In this document: positions 34,113-42,777 of the stretch, piece by piece
Numbering within the stretch: the first letter of the stretch is position 1
Layout of the letters: the number at the start of each line of letters is the position of its first letter
DNA from: Brevibacillus_H sp041920465
GTDB taxonomy: Bacteria; Bacillota; Bacilli; Brevibacillales; Brevibacillaceae
Direction: 5' to 3'
DNA length: 64,000 bases
Assembly: GCA_041920465.1 (NCBI GenBank)
Contig: JBHGXW010000054.1
Coordinates: 1-64,000 of the forward strand
Position numbers and translations under genes: made by a program
The notes under the pieces: generated by a model
Database searches by the model: none
What the model was told of the DNA's origin: nothing
What the model saw: the letters and a program-made list of their open reading frames with translations, nothing else

Positions 34113-34743
34113 ATTTCCGCACCCTCTCCATCAATTGTCTGATTTTCTCCGGATCTTTCTGGTCTTCTGTCTCCACTCCGCTGGACAGATCGATCCTCTC
34201 AGCCTGATAGACGCCGATCAATTCTCCAACATTCGCAGGATTAATTCCACCCGCTACAAAAAAGGGAGTCTCTCCCACCAACTCTTTGAGCTGCGGAATC
34301 TCGGCCCAGCTAAACCGTTCTCCCGTTCCGCCTGCTTGCGTAGGATGATAGGCATCCAACAGAAAAGCATCAACATGCGGCTGATATAGCTTGATTGACT
34401 GTTCAACCTGACTTCTCTCTTTTACCCGAATGGCTTTCCAAACCTGGCAGGAAAAGCTCTCTTTGATTTCTTGAATCAGCTCCGTACTCTCTTCTCCATG
34501 CAGTTGAATCACATCGAGAGAAGCCATCGAGATGGCCTCCCACAATTCATTAATGGTTGGATCGACAAACACTCCTACCAAAGCAGGATGCTTTTTCACT
34601 TGGATGAGCATTTTCCTTACCTGGATCGGGGTTACCTGCCGCTTGCTTGCGGCAAAGACAAATCCCGCGTAATCGACCTCCAGCTGATGCAGAAGCGATA
34701 GGGTCATGGCATCTTTAATTCCGCATATCTTCACCACGGTCAT
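34072..34743 (-). CDS. trpF: Phosphoribosylanthranilate isomerase
   Basis: A 223-residue TIM barrel catalysing the Amadori rearrangement in tryptophan synthesis. The general base Cys7 (KICGI) and the acid Asp in DAFLLDAYHPTQAGGTGERF are present, and VAGGINPANV plus DLSSGVE form the phosphate site. Its ATG overlaps the trpC stop as ATGA. Confidence 0.95.
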   Translation of the reverse strand: MTVVKICGIKDAMTLSLLHQLEVDYAGFVFAASKRQVTPIQVRKMLIQVKKHPALVGVFVDPTINELWEAISMASLDVIQLHGEESTELIQEIKESFSCQVWKAIRVKERSQVEQSIKLYQPHVDAFLLDAYHPTQAGGTGERFSWAEIPQLKELVGETPFFVAGGINPANVGELIGVYQAERIDLSSGVETEDQKDPEKIRQLMERVRKYETNRRKNNSCTG

Positions 34744-35534
34744 GGACGAATCACTCTTTCTCCGACCAGCTCCAGCACGGCTGATGAGATGGAACGCTGA
34801 CGCATGAAATGTTCCCCAACCAACACGGCTCTCGCTCCAAGTTTCTGTAAGAATGCAATATCTTCTGAAGTAGAAATGCCGCTCTCGCTGACTACCGGAA
34901 TGTCTGAAGGCACCTCTGAAATCAAGTCTGCCGTAGTATTCAGGCTGGTCGTAAATGTACGCAAATTGCGGTTATTAATCCCCAGAAGAGAGGGTTGTGC
35001 ATGCTTCAATACCAATTCTAATTCTCCCCGATCATGAATCTCGGTTAACACGTCCATCCCAAGATTCTTTGCAACCTGTGAGAAGTGGCGAATCTGTTCG
35101 CCTTCCAGAATGGCCGCGATTAGTAAAATACAATCGGCTCCGGCAGCCCTCGCCTCGACAATCTGCCACTCATCTATGATAAAATCTTTGCGAAGCAGCG
35201 GCACATCCACTTCTTCGCGAACTTGTGCCAGGTATTCCAAACTCCCTTGGAAATACTGCTGATCCGTTAAGACGGAAATTGCTTCTACTTCGGCTTGCGT
35301 ATAGGCTTTGGCAATGGACACCGGATCAAATTCCGGACGAATCAACCCCTTGGACGGGGAGGCTTTTTTCACTTCGGCAATCACGCTGACCGGTCTGGAA
35401 CTCTTGACCAGCGCTGTACGAAACCCTTTTGGTGCAGGGACAAACCGGCACTTCTCCTCCAGCGTCTGAAGCGTTGCCGTTTTTTTGAGTTGATGAACTT
35501 CCTGTTTTTTGGTCTCAACAATCTTATGAAGCAT
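34740..35534 (-). CDS. trpC: Indole-3-glycerol phosphate synthase
   Basis: A TIM-barrel enzyme that closes the indole ring. Catalytic lysines occur in VKKASPSKGLI and LRKDFIIDEWQ, Glu in LTEIHDRGELE, and GINNRNLRTF is conserved. ATG 35532-35534 with AGGTGG 8 nt upstream is the best start (264 residues); a GTG four codons earlier overlaps trpD more and lacks a site. Confidence 0.96.
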   Translation of the reverse strand: MLHKIVETKKQEVHQLKKTATLQTLEEKCRFVPAPKGFRTALVKSSRPVSVIAEVKKASPSKGLIRPEFDPVSIAKAYTQAEVEAISVLTDQQYFQGSLEYLAQVREEVDVPLLRKDFIIDEWQIVEARAAGADCILLIAAILEGEQIRHFSQVAKNLGMDVLTEIHDRGELELVLKHAQPSLLGINNRNLRTFTTSLNTTADLISEVPSDIPVVSESGISTSEDIAFLQKLGARAVLVGEHFMRQRSISSAVLELVGERVIRP

Positions 35535-36549
35535 TGTGCAATCCACCTGCCACTTCTCTGATTTGGTTCAGCTTGGAGAGAACATGGCCGGAATCAATAA
35601 AAGTGGCAGCTTGTTTAACCCCCGCTTCGATCGTGTCAGCCTGTCCGGCCAGGTAGAGAATTGCGCCAGCATTCATTAGTGTGATGTCTCTTGCCGCTCC
35701 CGGCTTGCCAGAGAACACCTCCCTGATAATTCTTGCGTTACACGCGGCGTCTCCCCCTTTTAAATCGCTCAATGGATAACGGGACAATCCGCATTGTTCC
35801 GGTGTAATTTCATAGGTAGAAATGATTCCTTCGCGAAGCTCTGCCACATGGCTGATGCCAGTAACCGTCAATTCGTCCAGTCCGTCTTCTCCAGCCACAA
35901 CCAGTGCCCGCTTCACACCCAGTTCTCTTAAAGCTGTGACTACCGTTTGAATCAACGAAGAATCATATACACCGAGCAGCTGATAATCGGCCTGAGCCGG
36001 GTTGGTCAGCGGTCCGAGCAGGTTAAATACGGTTCTCACCGCCAATTCTTTTCGCGGCCCGGCGGCATGCTTCATCGCTTGATGGTACAAGGGGGCGAAC
36101 AAAAAACAGAGATTGGTTTCTTCCAGGCAGCAAGCTGCACTTTCAGGAGAGAGCACGATGGGGACTCCCAAAGCCTCCAATACATCGGCGCTGCCGCTCT
36201 TGGAGGAGACTGCCCGGTTGCCGTGCTTGGCGATTTTGATTCCTGCGCTCGCGGCCACGATAGCCGCTGCTGTGGATATGTTAAACGTATCGCTTCCATC
36301 TCCGCCTGTTCCGCAGCTATCCACCAGTCCTTTGATCTGAAGGGGAAGCTTAACGGATCGCTCTCTCATCGCTTGGGCAAATCCAATGATTTCATCCACT
36401 TGCTCGCCTTTTACCCGCAAGCCGGCCAAAAACGCTCCGATTTGTGCGGGAGTAGCTTTGCCGTCCATGATTTCACCCATTGCAAGGCGGGCGGTGTCAC
36501 GGTCCAGATGCTCTCGTTTCATGATCTTTTCCAACGTTATGGAAAGCAT
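35524..36549 (-). CDS. trpD: Anthranilate phosphoribosyltransferase
   Basis: A 341-residue enzyme joining PRPP to anthranilate. The PRPP motif DSCGTGGDGSDTFNIST and KHGNRAVSSKSGSADVLEALG are intact. It overlaps trpE by 13 nt and trpC by 11 nt in the compact trpEDCFBA array. Confidence 0.96.
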   Translation of the reverse strand: MLSITLEKIMKREHLDRDTARLAMGEIMDGKATPAQIGAFLAGLRVKGEQVDEIIGFAQAMRERSVKLPLQIKGLVDSCGTGGDGSDTFNISTAAAIVAASAGIKIAKHGNRAVSSKSGSADVLEALGVPIVLSPESAACCLEETNLCFLFAPLYHQAMKHAAGPRKELAVRTVFNLLGPLTNPAQADYQLLGVYDSSLIQTVVTALRELGVKRALVVAGEDGLDELTVTGISHVAELREGIISTYEITPEQCGLSRYPLSDLKGGDAACNARIIREVFSGKPGAARDITLMNAGAILYLAGQADTIEAGVKQAATFIDSGHVLSKLNQIREVAGGLHNAS

Positions 36550-38072
36550 ACCTTCTCCTCCTTGCCGGTAAAAATTTGTTCGGCTGTTTCCAATGCCCTG
36601 ATCATGGCTGCCGCCTTGTTTACCGTCTCCTGATACTCCAGATGCGGCACGGAATCAGCTACGATACCTGCTCCTGCCTGTATATACGCTTGATTATCTT
36701 TAAACAAAAGCGTTCGAATGGTGATGCAAGTATCCAGGTTTCCGGTGAAGCTGAGGTATCCAATGGCCCCCGCATAAATATGTCTTGCATCCGGTTCCAG
36801 CTCCGCAATAATTTCCATCGCGCGAAGCTTTGGTGCTCCTGACACCGTACCGGCAGGAAAAGCGGAAAGAAGGGCATCAAATGGATGAAGCTCATCTCTT
36901 AAACGGCCGGTTACATGAGAAACCATGTGCATCACGTGGGAATAATGCTCAATCACCATTTGTTCTTCTACCTTGACCGAACCGTACTCACAAACGCGTC
37001 CCACATCATTGCGTCCCAAATCAAGCAGCATGTAATGTTCGGAACGTTCTTTCGGATCAGCCAGCAAATCCTTCGCTAGGCGATCATCTTCTTCCGGTGC
37101 AATACCCCGTTTCCGTGTTCCGGCGATGGGTCGCATTTCTACTTTTCCGTCCTCCACCCTTACCAATATCTCGGGCGAGGTTCCAACGACCGTTTCATTT
37201 TCGTATTGCAAGTAATACATATACGGGGAAGGATTTAGCGTTCGCAAGACCCGATAAACGCTAAACGGATCAATATCGGTTTCAACGGCAAACCGCTGGG
37301 AAAGGACCACTTGAAAAATATCGCCAGCTGCAATGTATTCTTTTGCCCGGGTCACCATCTGTTCAAATTCCGCTTGTTCCATGTTGGATACAACTTTTGT
37401 TCCCTGAACAGGTTTCTTGTCCGGATTTCCTACCTTTTTGTTGGATAAGGAAGCCGGCAGCTCCTCGGTCACTTGGTCAGCCAGATCACGCAATCGACGG
37501 ATAATTTGGAAATATTTTTCCTCGATAGTCTGAGGTGTATCCGCCTGATCTATCGGCAGATGAATCAGAAGCTGAATCTCTTGTTTCAAATGATCAAAAA
37601 CAATGCATTCATCCACGAACAAGAAACGAATATCCGGCAGATCAAGCGTTTCTTGCCGATGTTTGGGCAGCTCTTCGAAATAGTGAAGCATGTTGTAGCC
37701 TAAAAAGCCGACCGCTCCGCCGCAAAATCTGGGGAAGCCCTGCAGCTTGGGGCTTCGGTAATCAGCAATTAGTTCTTTTAGAGTAAGAACGGGATTCCCG
37801 CTGGTAGTGATTTCTTCGGGCTGATCTCGACGGATGATCTTGATCGAATCGTCTTTCGCCTCCAGTTTGAGGAAAGGCCGCAATCCGATGAAGGAATATC
37901 TGGCCCATCTGGACCCGCCTTCGACGCTTTCCAGCAAAAACGAGTCATTGGAACGAAGCTTTTGATACAGCCGGATCGGAGTCTCCTGATCAGCCAAAAT
38001 GGTAAGACGAACGGGAATAAAGTTGTACTTCGAGGACAAAGTCAGAATATCTGACAAGGATGGGGAAAGCAT
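36537..38072 (-). CDS. trpE: Anthranilate synthase component I
   Basis: A 511-residue TrpE converting chorismate to anthranilate with ammonia supplied by a TrpG/PabA partner, which is not in the window. The tryptophan-binding LLES (after SNDSF), the chorismate-binding SQRF, GTRKRG, LGRNDVGRVC and SAFPAGTVSGAPKLRAMEII are present, so feedback inhibition is expected. The start is ATG 38070-38072: GAGGTGA sits 5-8 nt before it, so the GTG at 38079 is part of the ribosome site. The operon is under a TRAP-type attenuator. Confidence 0.96.
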   Translation of the reverse strand: MLSPSLSDILTLSSKYNFIPVRLTILADQETPIRLYQKLRSNDSFLLESVEGGSRWARYSFIGLRPFLKLEAKDDSIKIIRRDQPEEITTSGNPVLTLKELIADYRSPKLQGFPRFCGGAVGFLGYNMLHYFEELPKHRQETLDLPDIRFLFVDECIVFDHLKQEIQLLIHLPIDQADTPQTIEEKYFQIIRRLRDLADQVTEELPASLSNKKVGNPDKKPVQGTKVVSNMEQAEFEQMVTRAKEYIAAGDIFQVVLSQRFAVETDIDPFSVYRVLRTLNPSPYMYYLQYENETVVGTSPEILVRVEDGKVEMRPIAGTRKRGIAPEEDDRLAKDLLADPKERSEHYMLLDLGRNDVGRVCEYGSVKVEEQMVIEHYSHVMHMVSHVTGRLRDELHPFDALLSAFPAGTVSGAPKLRAMEIIAELEPDARHIYAGAIGYLSFTGNLDTCITIRTLLFKDNQAYIQAGAGIVADSVPHLEYQETVNKAAAMIRALETAEQIFTGKEEKVCFP

Positions 38073-38115
38073 AAAAATCACCTCTTCGCTTGATCAAGAG
38101 AGGTGCGAGGAGAAA

Positions 38116-38144
38116 ATAAAAAAATCCAGGAAGAGTCCTGGATT
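38116..38144 (-). terminator. trp attenuator terminator
   Basis: Minus-strand ATCCAGGA-CTCT-TCCTGGAT followed by T7. The 5' arm overlaps the antiterminator. Confidence 0.92.
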
Positions 38145-38169
38145 TATAGACGTATCCTATAAACCTGGT

Positions 38170-38217
38170 CTCAGCTCTTCTCTCCTCAACCTAACTCTTC
38201 TCTTCTCGTCTCAACTA
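38170..38217 (-). promoter_or_regulatory. TRAP-binding (G/U)AG repeat array
   Basis: Ten GAG or TAG triplets on the minus strand begin at plus positions 215, 210, 205, 200, 195, 191, 185, 180, 175 and 170 (after 38000), nearly all 5 nt apart. The 2-nt spacers match the known TRAP target geometry; a weaker UAG lies farther 5' at 38232. Confidence 0.88.
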
Positions 38218-38287
38218 AACGGATAAACCAACTAAAAGCTACATGAAATCTTCTAACTCAAAACAAACTTCACTAAACTTGTTTACC

Positions 38288-38316
38288 ACTTTAAATCAGG
38301 CACAGAAAAAAGTCAA
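38288..38316 (-). promoter_or_regulatory. trp operon sigma-A promoter
   Basis: TTGACT (38311-38316), 17-nt spacer, TAAAGT (38288-38293), just past the aroH stop. It places the start near 38281. Confidence 0.7.
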
Positions 38317-38685
38317 CTACGGTTTTACCAGATCGGGCCGCAGTTTAACCGCTTCGCGCAGGAATACATGTTGAATTTCACGCTGAGTCTTGGTTGTGTT
38401 CACATGCATCATCACCCGAATGCAGCGCGGCAGACTGCCCGGTACAGGAATTTCTCTGGCACACATTAACGGCACATATTCCCAACCGTTCAGGCTTCTT
38501 GCCCCCTTGGCTGGAAAAGCCGCATCCAAATCTTCTGTTGTCGTGATCAATACACTGGCGATTTCATCTGTCTGTACATCATTTTGTTTCACCATCTCCT
38601 GCAGCAGAATTTCCGCTGCGGAAATGATTTCTTCTGCGGAGTTGGTATCCACTGTAATGGCTCCTCTTATCCCCCGTACTCCCAT
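38317..38685 (-). CDS. aroH: Chorismate mutase, AroH type
   Basis: A 122-residue monofunctional chorismate mutase of the trimeric pseudo-alpha/beta barrel type. GVRGIRGAITVD at the start, the catalytic Glu/Arg region TTTEDLDAAFPAKGAR and CIRVMMH are typical. It commits chorismate to prephenate for Phe and Tyr. Its ATG touches the aroB stop. Confidence 0.95.
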   Translation of the reverse strand: MGVRGIRGAITVDTNSAEEIISAAEILLQEMVKQNDVQTDEIASVLITTTEDLDAAFPAKGARSLNGWEYVPLMCAREIPVPGSLPRCIRVMMHVNTTKTQREIQHVFLREAVKLRPDLVKP

Positions 38686-39788
38686 TAAGCCGATCCTCCT
38701 TGTGCAGCCTGCATTACCTGAAGAATCAAATTCGGATCAATATTTTTAATAATAGCTGCCTTGCCAATCGCCTCAGGCAATACCAATACAAGAGTGCCTT
38801 CGACATTTTTCTTATCCCGTCTCATTACGGTCAAAACATCTTCGGGGTTGAACTGTTTCGGCCAATCTGTTGGCAAATGGAAAGCTTGAAGCAGCGTTCT
38901 GATCCGCTCCGCAGTTTTAGGCGGAGCAATCCCCAGTCTCTCTGCTACATCAGCCGCCAAACCCATACCAATGGCAATGGCTTCCCCATGGTTTAGTTCA
39001 GCATAGCGGCTAAGAGCTTCGAAGGCATGCCCAAACGTATGCCCAAGGTTTAGAAGAGCTCGCTTACCTTGTTCCGTTTCGTCTTGAGAGACGATTTCCG
39101 CCTTAATCTGGCATCCGCGGCAAATTGCTTCTGCCACTTTCTCGCTTTGCAGTTGGTTTAACACAGCGGCATGCTGCTTCAGCCACTCCACAAAGGCAGC
39201 ATCGGCAAGCAGTCCGTGCTTTACCACTTCGGCAAAGCCGGCGGCAATTTCTCGCTTGCTTAAAGTTGCTAAAGTATCCGTATCATAAACCACCATAATC
39301 GGCTGGTGGAAAGCGCCGATTAAATTCTTCCCAAGCGGGTGGTTAATGGCCACTTTGCCGCCCACAGAACTGTCATGAGCCAAAAGCGTAGTCGGCAGTT
39401 GGACAAAGCGAATGCCGCGCATGTACGTTGCCGCTGCGAAGCCGGCCAAATCTCCGACGACACCACCGCCCAGAGCCAAAATGACCGATTTGCGGTCAAG
39501 TCCGGCTTCAATCGCCGCTGTCATTACCTGATCATAAACGGATAGTTGTTTTGCCTTTTCGCCGGCTTCCACAATATGGTGTGATACTTGATATCCGTGT
39601 GATTTCAAGTGCCCGCTTAACTGATCCAGATACAAAGGGGCAACATTGCTGTCCGTTACGATAAACAGCTTGCTCGTCTGACTCACGCCTCTGTCACCCA
39701 AAAGCTGAGCCGTCCGCTCCAGAAGCTTACTGCCAATGATAATCGGATATGAACGATTCTCTAATGCAACATGTAAAGTCTTGGTCAT
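38685..39788 (-). CDS. aroB: 3-dehydroquinate synthase
   Basis: A 367-residue NAD- and zinc-dependent AroB. LALGGGVVGDLAGFAAATYMRG (NAD site), QLPTTLLAHDSSVGGKVA and the zinc ligands in RALLNLGHTFGHAFE and LNHGEAIAIGM are clear. The family start MTKTLHVAL lies at 39786-39788; the longer open frame upstream overlaps aroC and is not used. Confidence 0.96.
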   Translation of the reverse strand: MTKTLHVALENRSYPIIIGSKLLERTAQLLGDRGVSQTSKLFIVTDSNVAPLYLDQLSGHLKSHGYQVSHHIVEAGEKAKQLSVYDQVMTAAIEAGLDRKSVILALGGGVVGDLAGFAAATYMRGIRFVQLPTTLLAHDSSVGGKVAINHPLGKNLIGAFHQPIMVVYDTDTLATLSKREIAAGFAEVVKHGLLADAAFVEWLKQHAAVLNQLQSEKVAEAICRGCQIKAEIVSQDETEQGKRALLNLGHTFGHAFEALSRYAELNHGEAIAIGMGLAADVAERLGIAPPKTAERIRTLLQAFHLPTDWPKQFNPEDVLTVMRRDKKNVEGTLVLVLPEAIGKAAIIKNIDPNLILQVMQAAQGGSA

Positions 39789-39790
39789 GG

Positions 39791-40951
39791 TTAAAAACTC
39801 TCCGTATACAAACGGTATTCTTCCAGGTCGGCGATCAAATCCTCCATAGAATCGGAGTGGAATTTTTCGCAAATCGCCTTGGCAATCTCCCAGGCAACTA
39901 CAGCTTCCGCAACGACACACGCAGCCGGAACCGCACAGCTGTCGGAGCGTTCAATGCTTGCTTCAAACGCTTCTTTGGTATCGATGTCTACACTCATCAA
40001 TGGCTTATACAGGGTCGGGATCGGCTTCATCACGCCGCGCACGATAATTGGCATCCCGTTTGTCATGCCGCCCTCCAAACCACCGGCACGATTGGTCTTG
40101 CGGATATAGCCGACCCCTTCCTTCCATTCGATCTCGTCATGAACTTTGGAACCTGGTGTACTAGCTGCCTCAAATCCGATTCCAATCTCCACGCCTTTGA
40201 ACGCTTGAATACTCATTATGGCTTGTGCAAGACGTCCATCCAGTTTGCGATCCCATTGAACATGGCTGCCCAGTCCGACAGGCACTCCTTCTACAATCAC
40301 TTCCACGATGCCGCCCAGCGAATCGCCATCTTCTTTTGCTTTATCAATGGCTTGCATCATCAATGGCTCGGCCTGTTTATCAACACAGCGTACAGGAGAG
40401 GCTTCTGTTCGCTCAATCAGTTCATCAATCGGCAGATCAACTCTTTCTGCCTTCACTTCCCCAATTTGCAGCACTTGACCGGCGACGCGGATACCCAATT
40501 TCTCCAGCAACTGCCGGGCAACTGCCCCTACTGCAACGCGAACGGTTGTTTCTCTTGCGCTTGATCTTTCCAGAATGTTGCGCATGTCTCGTTGATGATA
40601 TTTGATCGCACCATTCAGATCAGCATGCCCAGGGCGAGGACGAGAAATTCTTCTCTTATCCGCGTTTTCTTCCACAGGCTCCACGCTCATGATTTCTCTC
40701 CAATGAGTCCAGTCCTTGTTCTCTACGACCAAGGTAATCGGGGCACCTGTTGTAAACCCATGTCTGACACCGGAAAACACATTCACCCGGTCCTTCTCGA
40801 TTTGCATGCGGCGACCGCGGCCGTGCCCTTTTTGTCTGCGTTCCAATTGATGGTTGATCTGGTCCAAACGAATCTCCAAATTGCTCGGGACTCCTTCAAT
40901 AATTGCGGTTAGCTGCGGACCGTGGGACTCTCCCGCTGTCAAATATCTCAT
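39791..40951 (-). CDS. aroC: Chorismate synthase
   Basis: A 386-residue FMN-dependent enzyme that makes chorismate, the branch point for tryptophan, tyrosine, phenylalanine, folate and (in this organism) futalosine-type menaquinone. GESHGPQLTAIIEG, RGRRMQIEKDRVNVFSGVRHGFTTGAPI and RPRPGHADLNGAIKY are present. It is the first gene of the supraoperon; TAGGAGGAGAG precedes the ATG. Confidence 0.97.
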   Translation of the reverse strand: MRYLTAGESHGPQLTAIIEGVPSNLEIRLDQINHQLERRQKGHGRGRRMQIEKDRVNVFSGVRHGFTTGAPITLVVENKDWTHWREIMSVEPVEENADKRRISRPRPGHADLNGAIKYHQRDMRNILERSSARETTVRVAVGAVARQLLEKLGIRVAGQVLQIGEVKAERVDLPIDELIERTEASPVRCVDKQAEPLMMQAIDKAKEDGDSLGGIVEVIVEGVPVGLGSHVQWDRKLDGRLAQAIMSIQAFKGVEIGIGFEAASTPGSKVHDEIEWKEGVGYIRKTNRAGGLEGGMTNGMPIIVRGVMKPIPTLYKPLMSVDIDTKEAFEASIERSDSCAVPAACVVAEAVVAWEIAKAICEKFHSDSMEDLIADLEEYRLYTESF

Positions 40952-41031
40952 CTCTATCTCTCCTCCTACCCTTTACCGCTTTTAAGCGATATAATATCAC
41001 ACCTGACATTGGAAGAAAATATAAAAGCTAA

Positions 41032-41060
41032 ACAAAATGCTTCTCTCAACGGAGAAGCAT
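41032..41060 (-). terminator. Terminator between the cheR unit and aroC
   Basis: Minus-strand ATGCTTCTC / GAGAAGCAT stem followed by TTTTGTTT. It separates the cheR transcript from the supraoperon. Confidence 0.85.
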
Positions 41061-41077
41061 CTAAAGCCTTTCATTTT

Positions 41078-41245
41078 TTACAGGTGATCAGCAATAAACA
41101 GCTTGTTTGAATGGACGTTACGCCGGTAATTCTCCACCGAAACCAAGTCGTCAAGCTGAGTCTTGTCTGCGCCCAGTATTTGGCCGCACTCTTGCAAGGT
41201 AATCAATCCCCGACGATACGCTTCAATTACTTTTCGCTTATCCAT
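41078..41245 (-). CDS. Small hypothetical protein (55 residues)
   Basis: A short charged protein starting MDKRKVIEAYRRGLITLQECGQILG, with a helix-turn-helix-like spacing, and a tail ending KLFIADHL. The ATG at 41243-41245 has GGGAGG 6 nt upstream; the longer frame is unlikely. It follows cheR by 76 nt and is probably cotranscribed. Function unknown. Confidence 0.65.
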   Translation of the reverse strand: MDKRKVIEAYRRGLITLQECGQILGADKTQLDDLVSVENYRRNVHSNKLFIADHL

Positions 41246-41321
41246 GTACATCCTCCCAAGAATGGTAGTAATCTTATTTTTGGAAAATTCAAGGAAGGAT
41301 ATACACGCGCATTTCATGCTT

Positions 41322-42101
41322 TTACTTTATTTTGCGGTAAAAGAACGTATCTTCTGATTCAAACTGATACTGCTGCGGCTGGAAAATCTGTTCCGTGCTG
41401 CCCACAAACAAAACGCCTCCCGGACGAAGGGCACGGCTGAATTTATGATACAGCTCATGCTTGGCTTCTTCGGTAAAATATATCATGACGTTGCGGCAGA
41501 TGATCAGATCAAAGCCGGAGTCAAACGGGTCTGCCAGCAGATTGTGCTGTTTGAATGTGACCATCCGCTTAATTTCAGGAGAAATTTGATAAGTGATTCC
41601 GTCTTTTTGAAAGTATCTCGCCAACAAATCTTTAGGGCAATCCTGCAAGGAACGGTCAGAGTAAACCCCTTGCTTGGCCTTGGCAATCGCTCCTTCGTCG
41701 ATATCGGTAGCCAAAATGGCAGCTTCTCTTTGAAATTGCTTGGCGAGGAGAACAAGCGCCAGAGTATATGGCTCTTCGCCTGTCGAACAGGCTGCACTCC
41801 AAAGTTTTAATTTTTTCGACTCTTGATAGAGGCGCGGCAGAATTTTATTCTGCAATACTTCCCAACGGCTCGGATTGCGGTAAAATTCCGACACATTGAT
41901 CGTCATGCGATCGAGAAATTCATAAAGCAATTCCTGATCTTTTGACAATGCTTCAAAATAGGTGGCAAAGTTATTGTATCCCCGTTTGAGCCGCAATGAA
42001 GTAAGGCGGCGCTTCATTTGGGCTTCTTTATACAAAGCAAGATCAATCCCTGTTTTTCGTTTAATATTGGCAATGAACTGTAGAAAATCTTGATCTTCCA
42101 T
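41322..42101 (-). CDS. cheR: Chemotaxis protein methyltransferase CheR
   Basis: A 259-residue SAM-dependent methyltransferase that modifies glutamates of chemoreceptors. The N-terminal helical domain (FANIKRKTGIDLALYKEAQMKRRL), the SAM motif LWSAACSTGEEPYTLAL, ATDIDEGAI and DLIICRNVMIYFTEE are present. The best start is ATG 42099-42101 behind AAGGAGGA; 43 further in-frame codons upstream overlap the dual-OB gene. In B. subtilis cheR abuts ndk; here an inserted cassette separates them. Confidence 0.93.
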   Translation of the reverse strand: MEDQDFLQFIANIKRKTGIDLALYKEAQMKRRLTSLRLKRGYNNFATYFEALSKDQELLYEFLDRMTINVSEFYRNPSRWEVLQNKILPRLYQESKKLKLWSAACSTGEEPYTLALVLLAKQFQREAAILATDIDEGAIAKAKQGVYSDRSLQDCPKDLLARYFQKDGITYQISPEIKRMVTFKQHNLLADPFDSGFDLIICRNVMIYFTEEAKHELYHKFSRALRPGGVLFVGSTEQIFQPQQYQFESEDTFFYRKIK

Positions 42102-42756
42102 GACCTGCTGTTCCTCCTTCACATGCTGTTGATTGCGATTCGCTCTTAACAGCGCAAATTCCTGCTTGCTCAATGAAATTGTAATAAGAAATCGACCTGT
42201 AGAGGTCGACTGGTCTCGAATCATATCCATCTTTGAGTAATCGACTCCACTTACAGCAAGTCACAGGATAATAGCCATTGTTGGTTTTAGGATTACAAAT
42301 TTGAAAATCACCTTTCAAATCCATTTTTGCCTTAACTTTACCATTCCAAGTTTCTGTAAAACCATTTATCCCGTTTACTCGTATCAAACAAAGACTCCTG
42401 CCGTTTGCATGAACCGTATCGAGAAATGCTTCCTCTCCCTCTACGTGATTCTCAAGAAAGTTCAATAATTGACGATTGCGAAGTGTACGAACATATCGAC
42501 GACTTTGAGTCCGAAAATCCTCGACATGGTTAGGGTATTGAAACATCTTGGGGGGATTTCCACTGATCTCCCATACATCCCCAACTGCAACCGGAGCACC
42601 TTTTCCTGGTAACGTTAACTCTCCACTATTCCAAAACCGTCTTCCGGTCTCTACAGAGGGCATTGGCCGTATCCATTTTCCATCCTCTGTCAAACCTGCG
42701 ATACAATAACCGGCATAAGTATTCGTCACAGCTAGGATTGTTACCAAGATAGACAT
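42061..42756 (-). CDS. Dual-OB-domain protein
   Basis: A 231-residue protein whose start (VTILAVTNTYAGYCIAGL, EDGKWIRPMPS, GELTLPGKGAPVAVGDVWEI) fits the dual-OB (DuOB) family, probable nucleic-acid binders of unknown role. The second half (FLDTVHANGRSLCLIRVNGI) also looks beta-rich. The last 50 or so residues run over the cheR upstream region and lack family character, so the native end may have been lost at insertion. It follows two DUF488 genes and is likely cotranscribed with them. Confidence 0.6.
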   Translation of the reverse strand: MSILVTILAVTNTYAGYCIAGLTEDGKWIRPMPSVETGRRFWNSGELTLPGKGAPVAVGDVWEISGNPPKMFQYPNHVEDFRTQSRRYVRTLRNRQLLNFLENHVEGEEAFLDTVHANGRSLCLIRVNGINGFTETWNGKVKAKMDLKGDFQICNPKTNNGYYPVTCCKWSRLLKDGYDSRPVDLYRSISYYNFIEQAGICAVKSESQSTACEGGTAGHGRSRFSTVHCQY

Positions 42757-42777
42757 TCCGGCTCCCCCTCTTATTAT

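Larger units (their letters stand above)
38073..38281 (-). promoter_or_regulatory. trp leader with TRAP-type attenuation
   Basis: About 209 nt from the predicted start (38281) to trpE ATG, close to the 203-nt B. subtilis leader. It contains a run of (G/U)AG triplets (38170-38217), a candidate antiterminator stem GTTTATAG/CTATAAAT (38145-38164), and a terminator (38116-38144). TRAP with bound tryptophan would sequester the triplets, block the antiterminator and allow termination. Confidence 0.88.

Noticed and set aside
38073..38281. T-box riboswitch in front of trpE
   Set aside because: No T-box sequence or specifier hairpin is seen; the (G/U)AG array and mtrB explain the leader as TRAP-controlled.
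39789..39920. 44-codon N-terminal extension of AroB
   Set aside because: It overlaps aroC, and the family start MTKTLHVAL lies at 39788.
39749..40564. 271-codon plus-strand frame opposite aroC/aroB
   Set aside because: It lies antisense to well-supported aroC and lacks a ribosome site and any family character.
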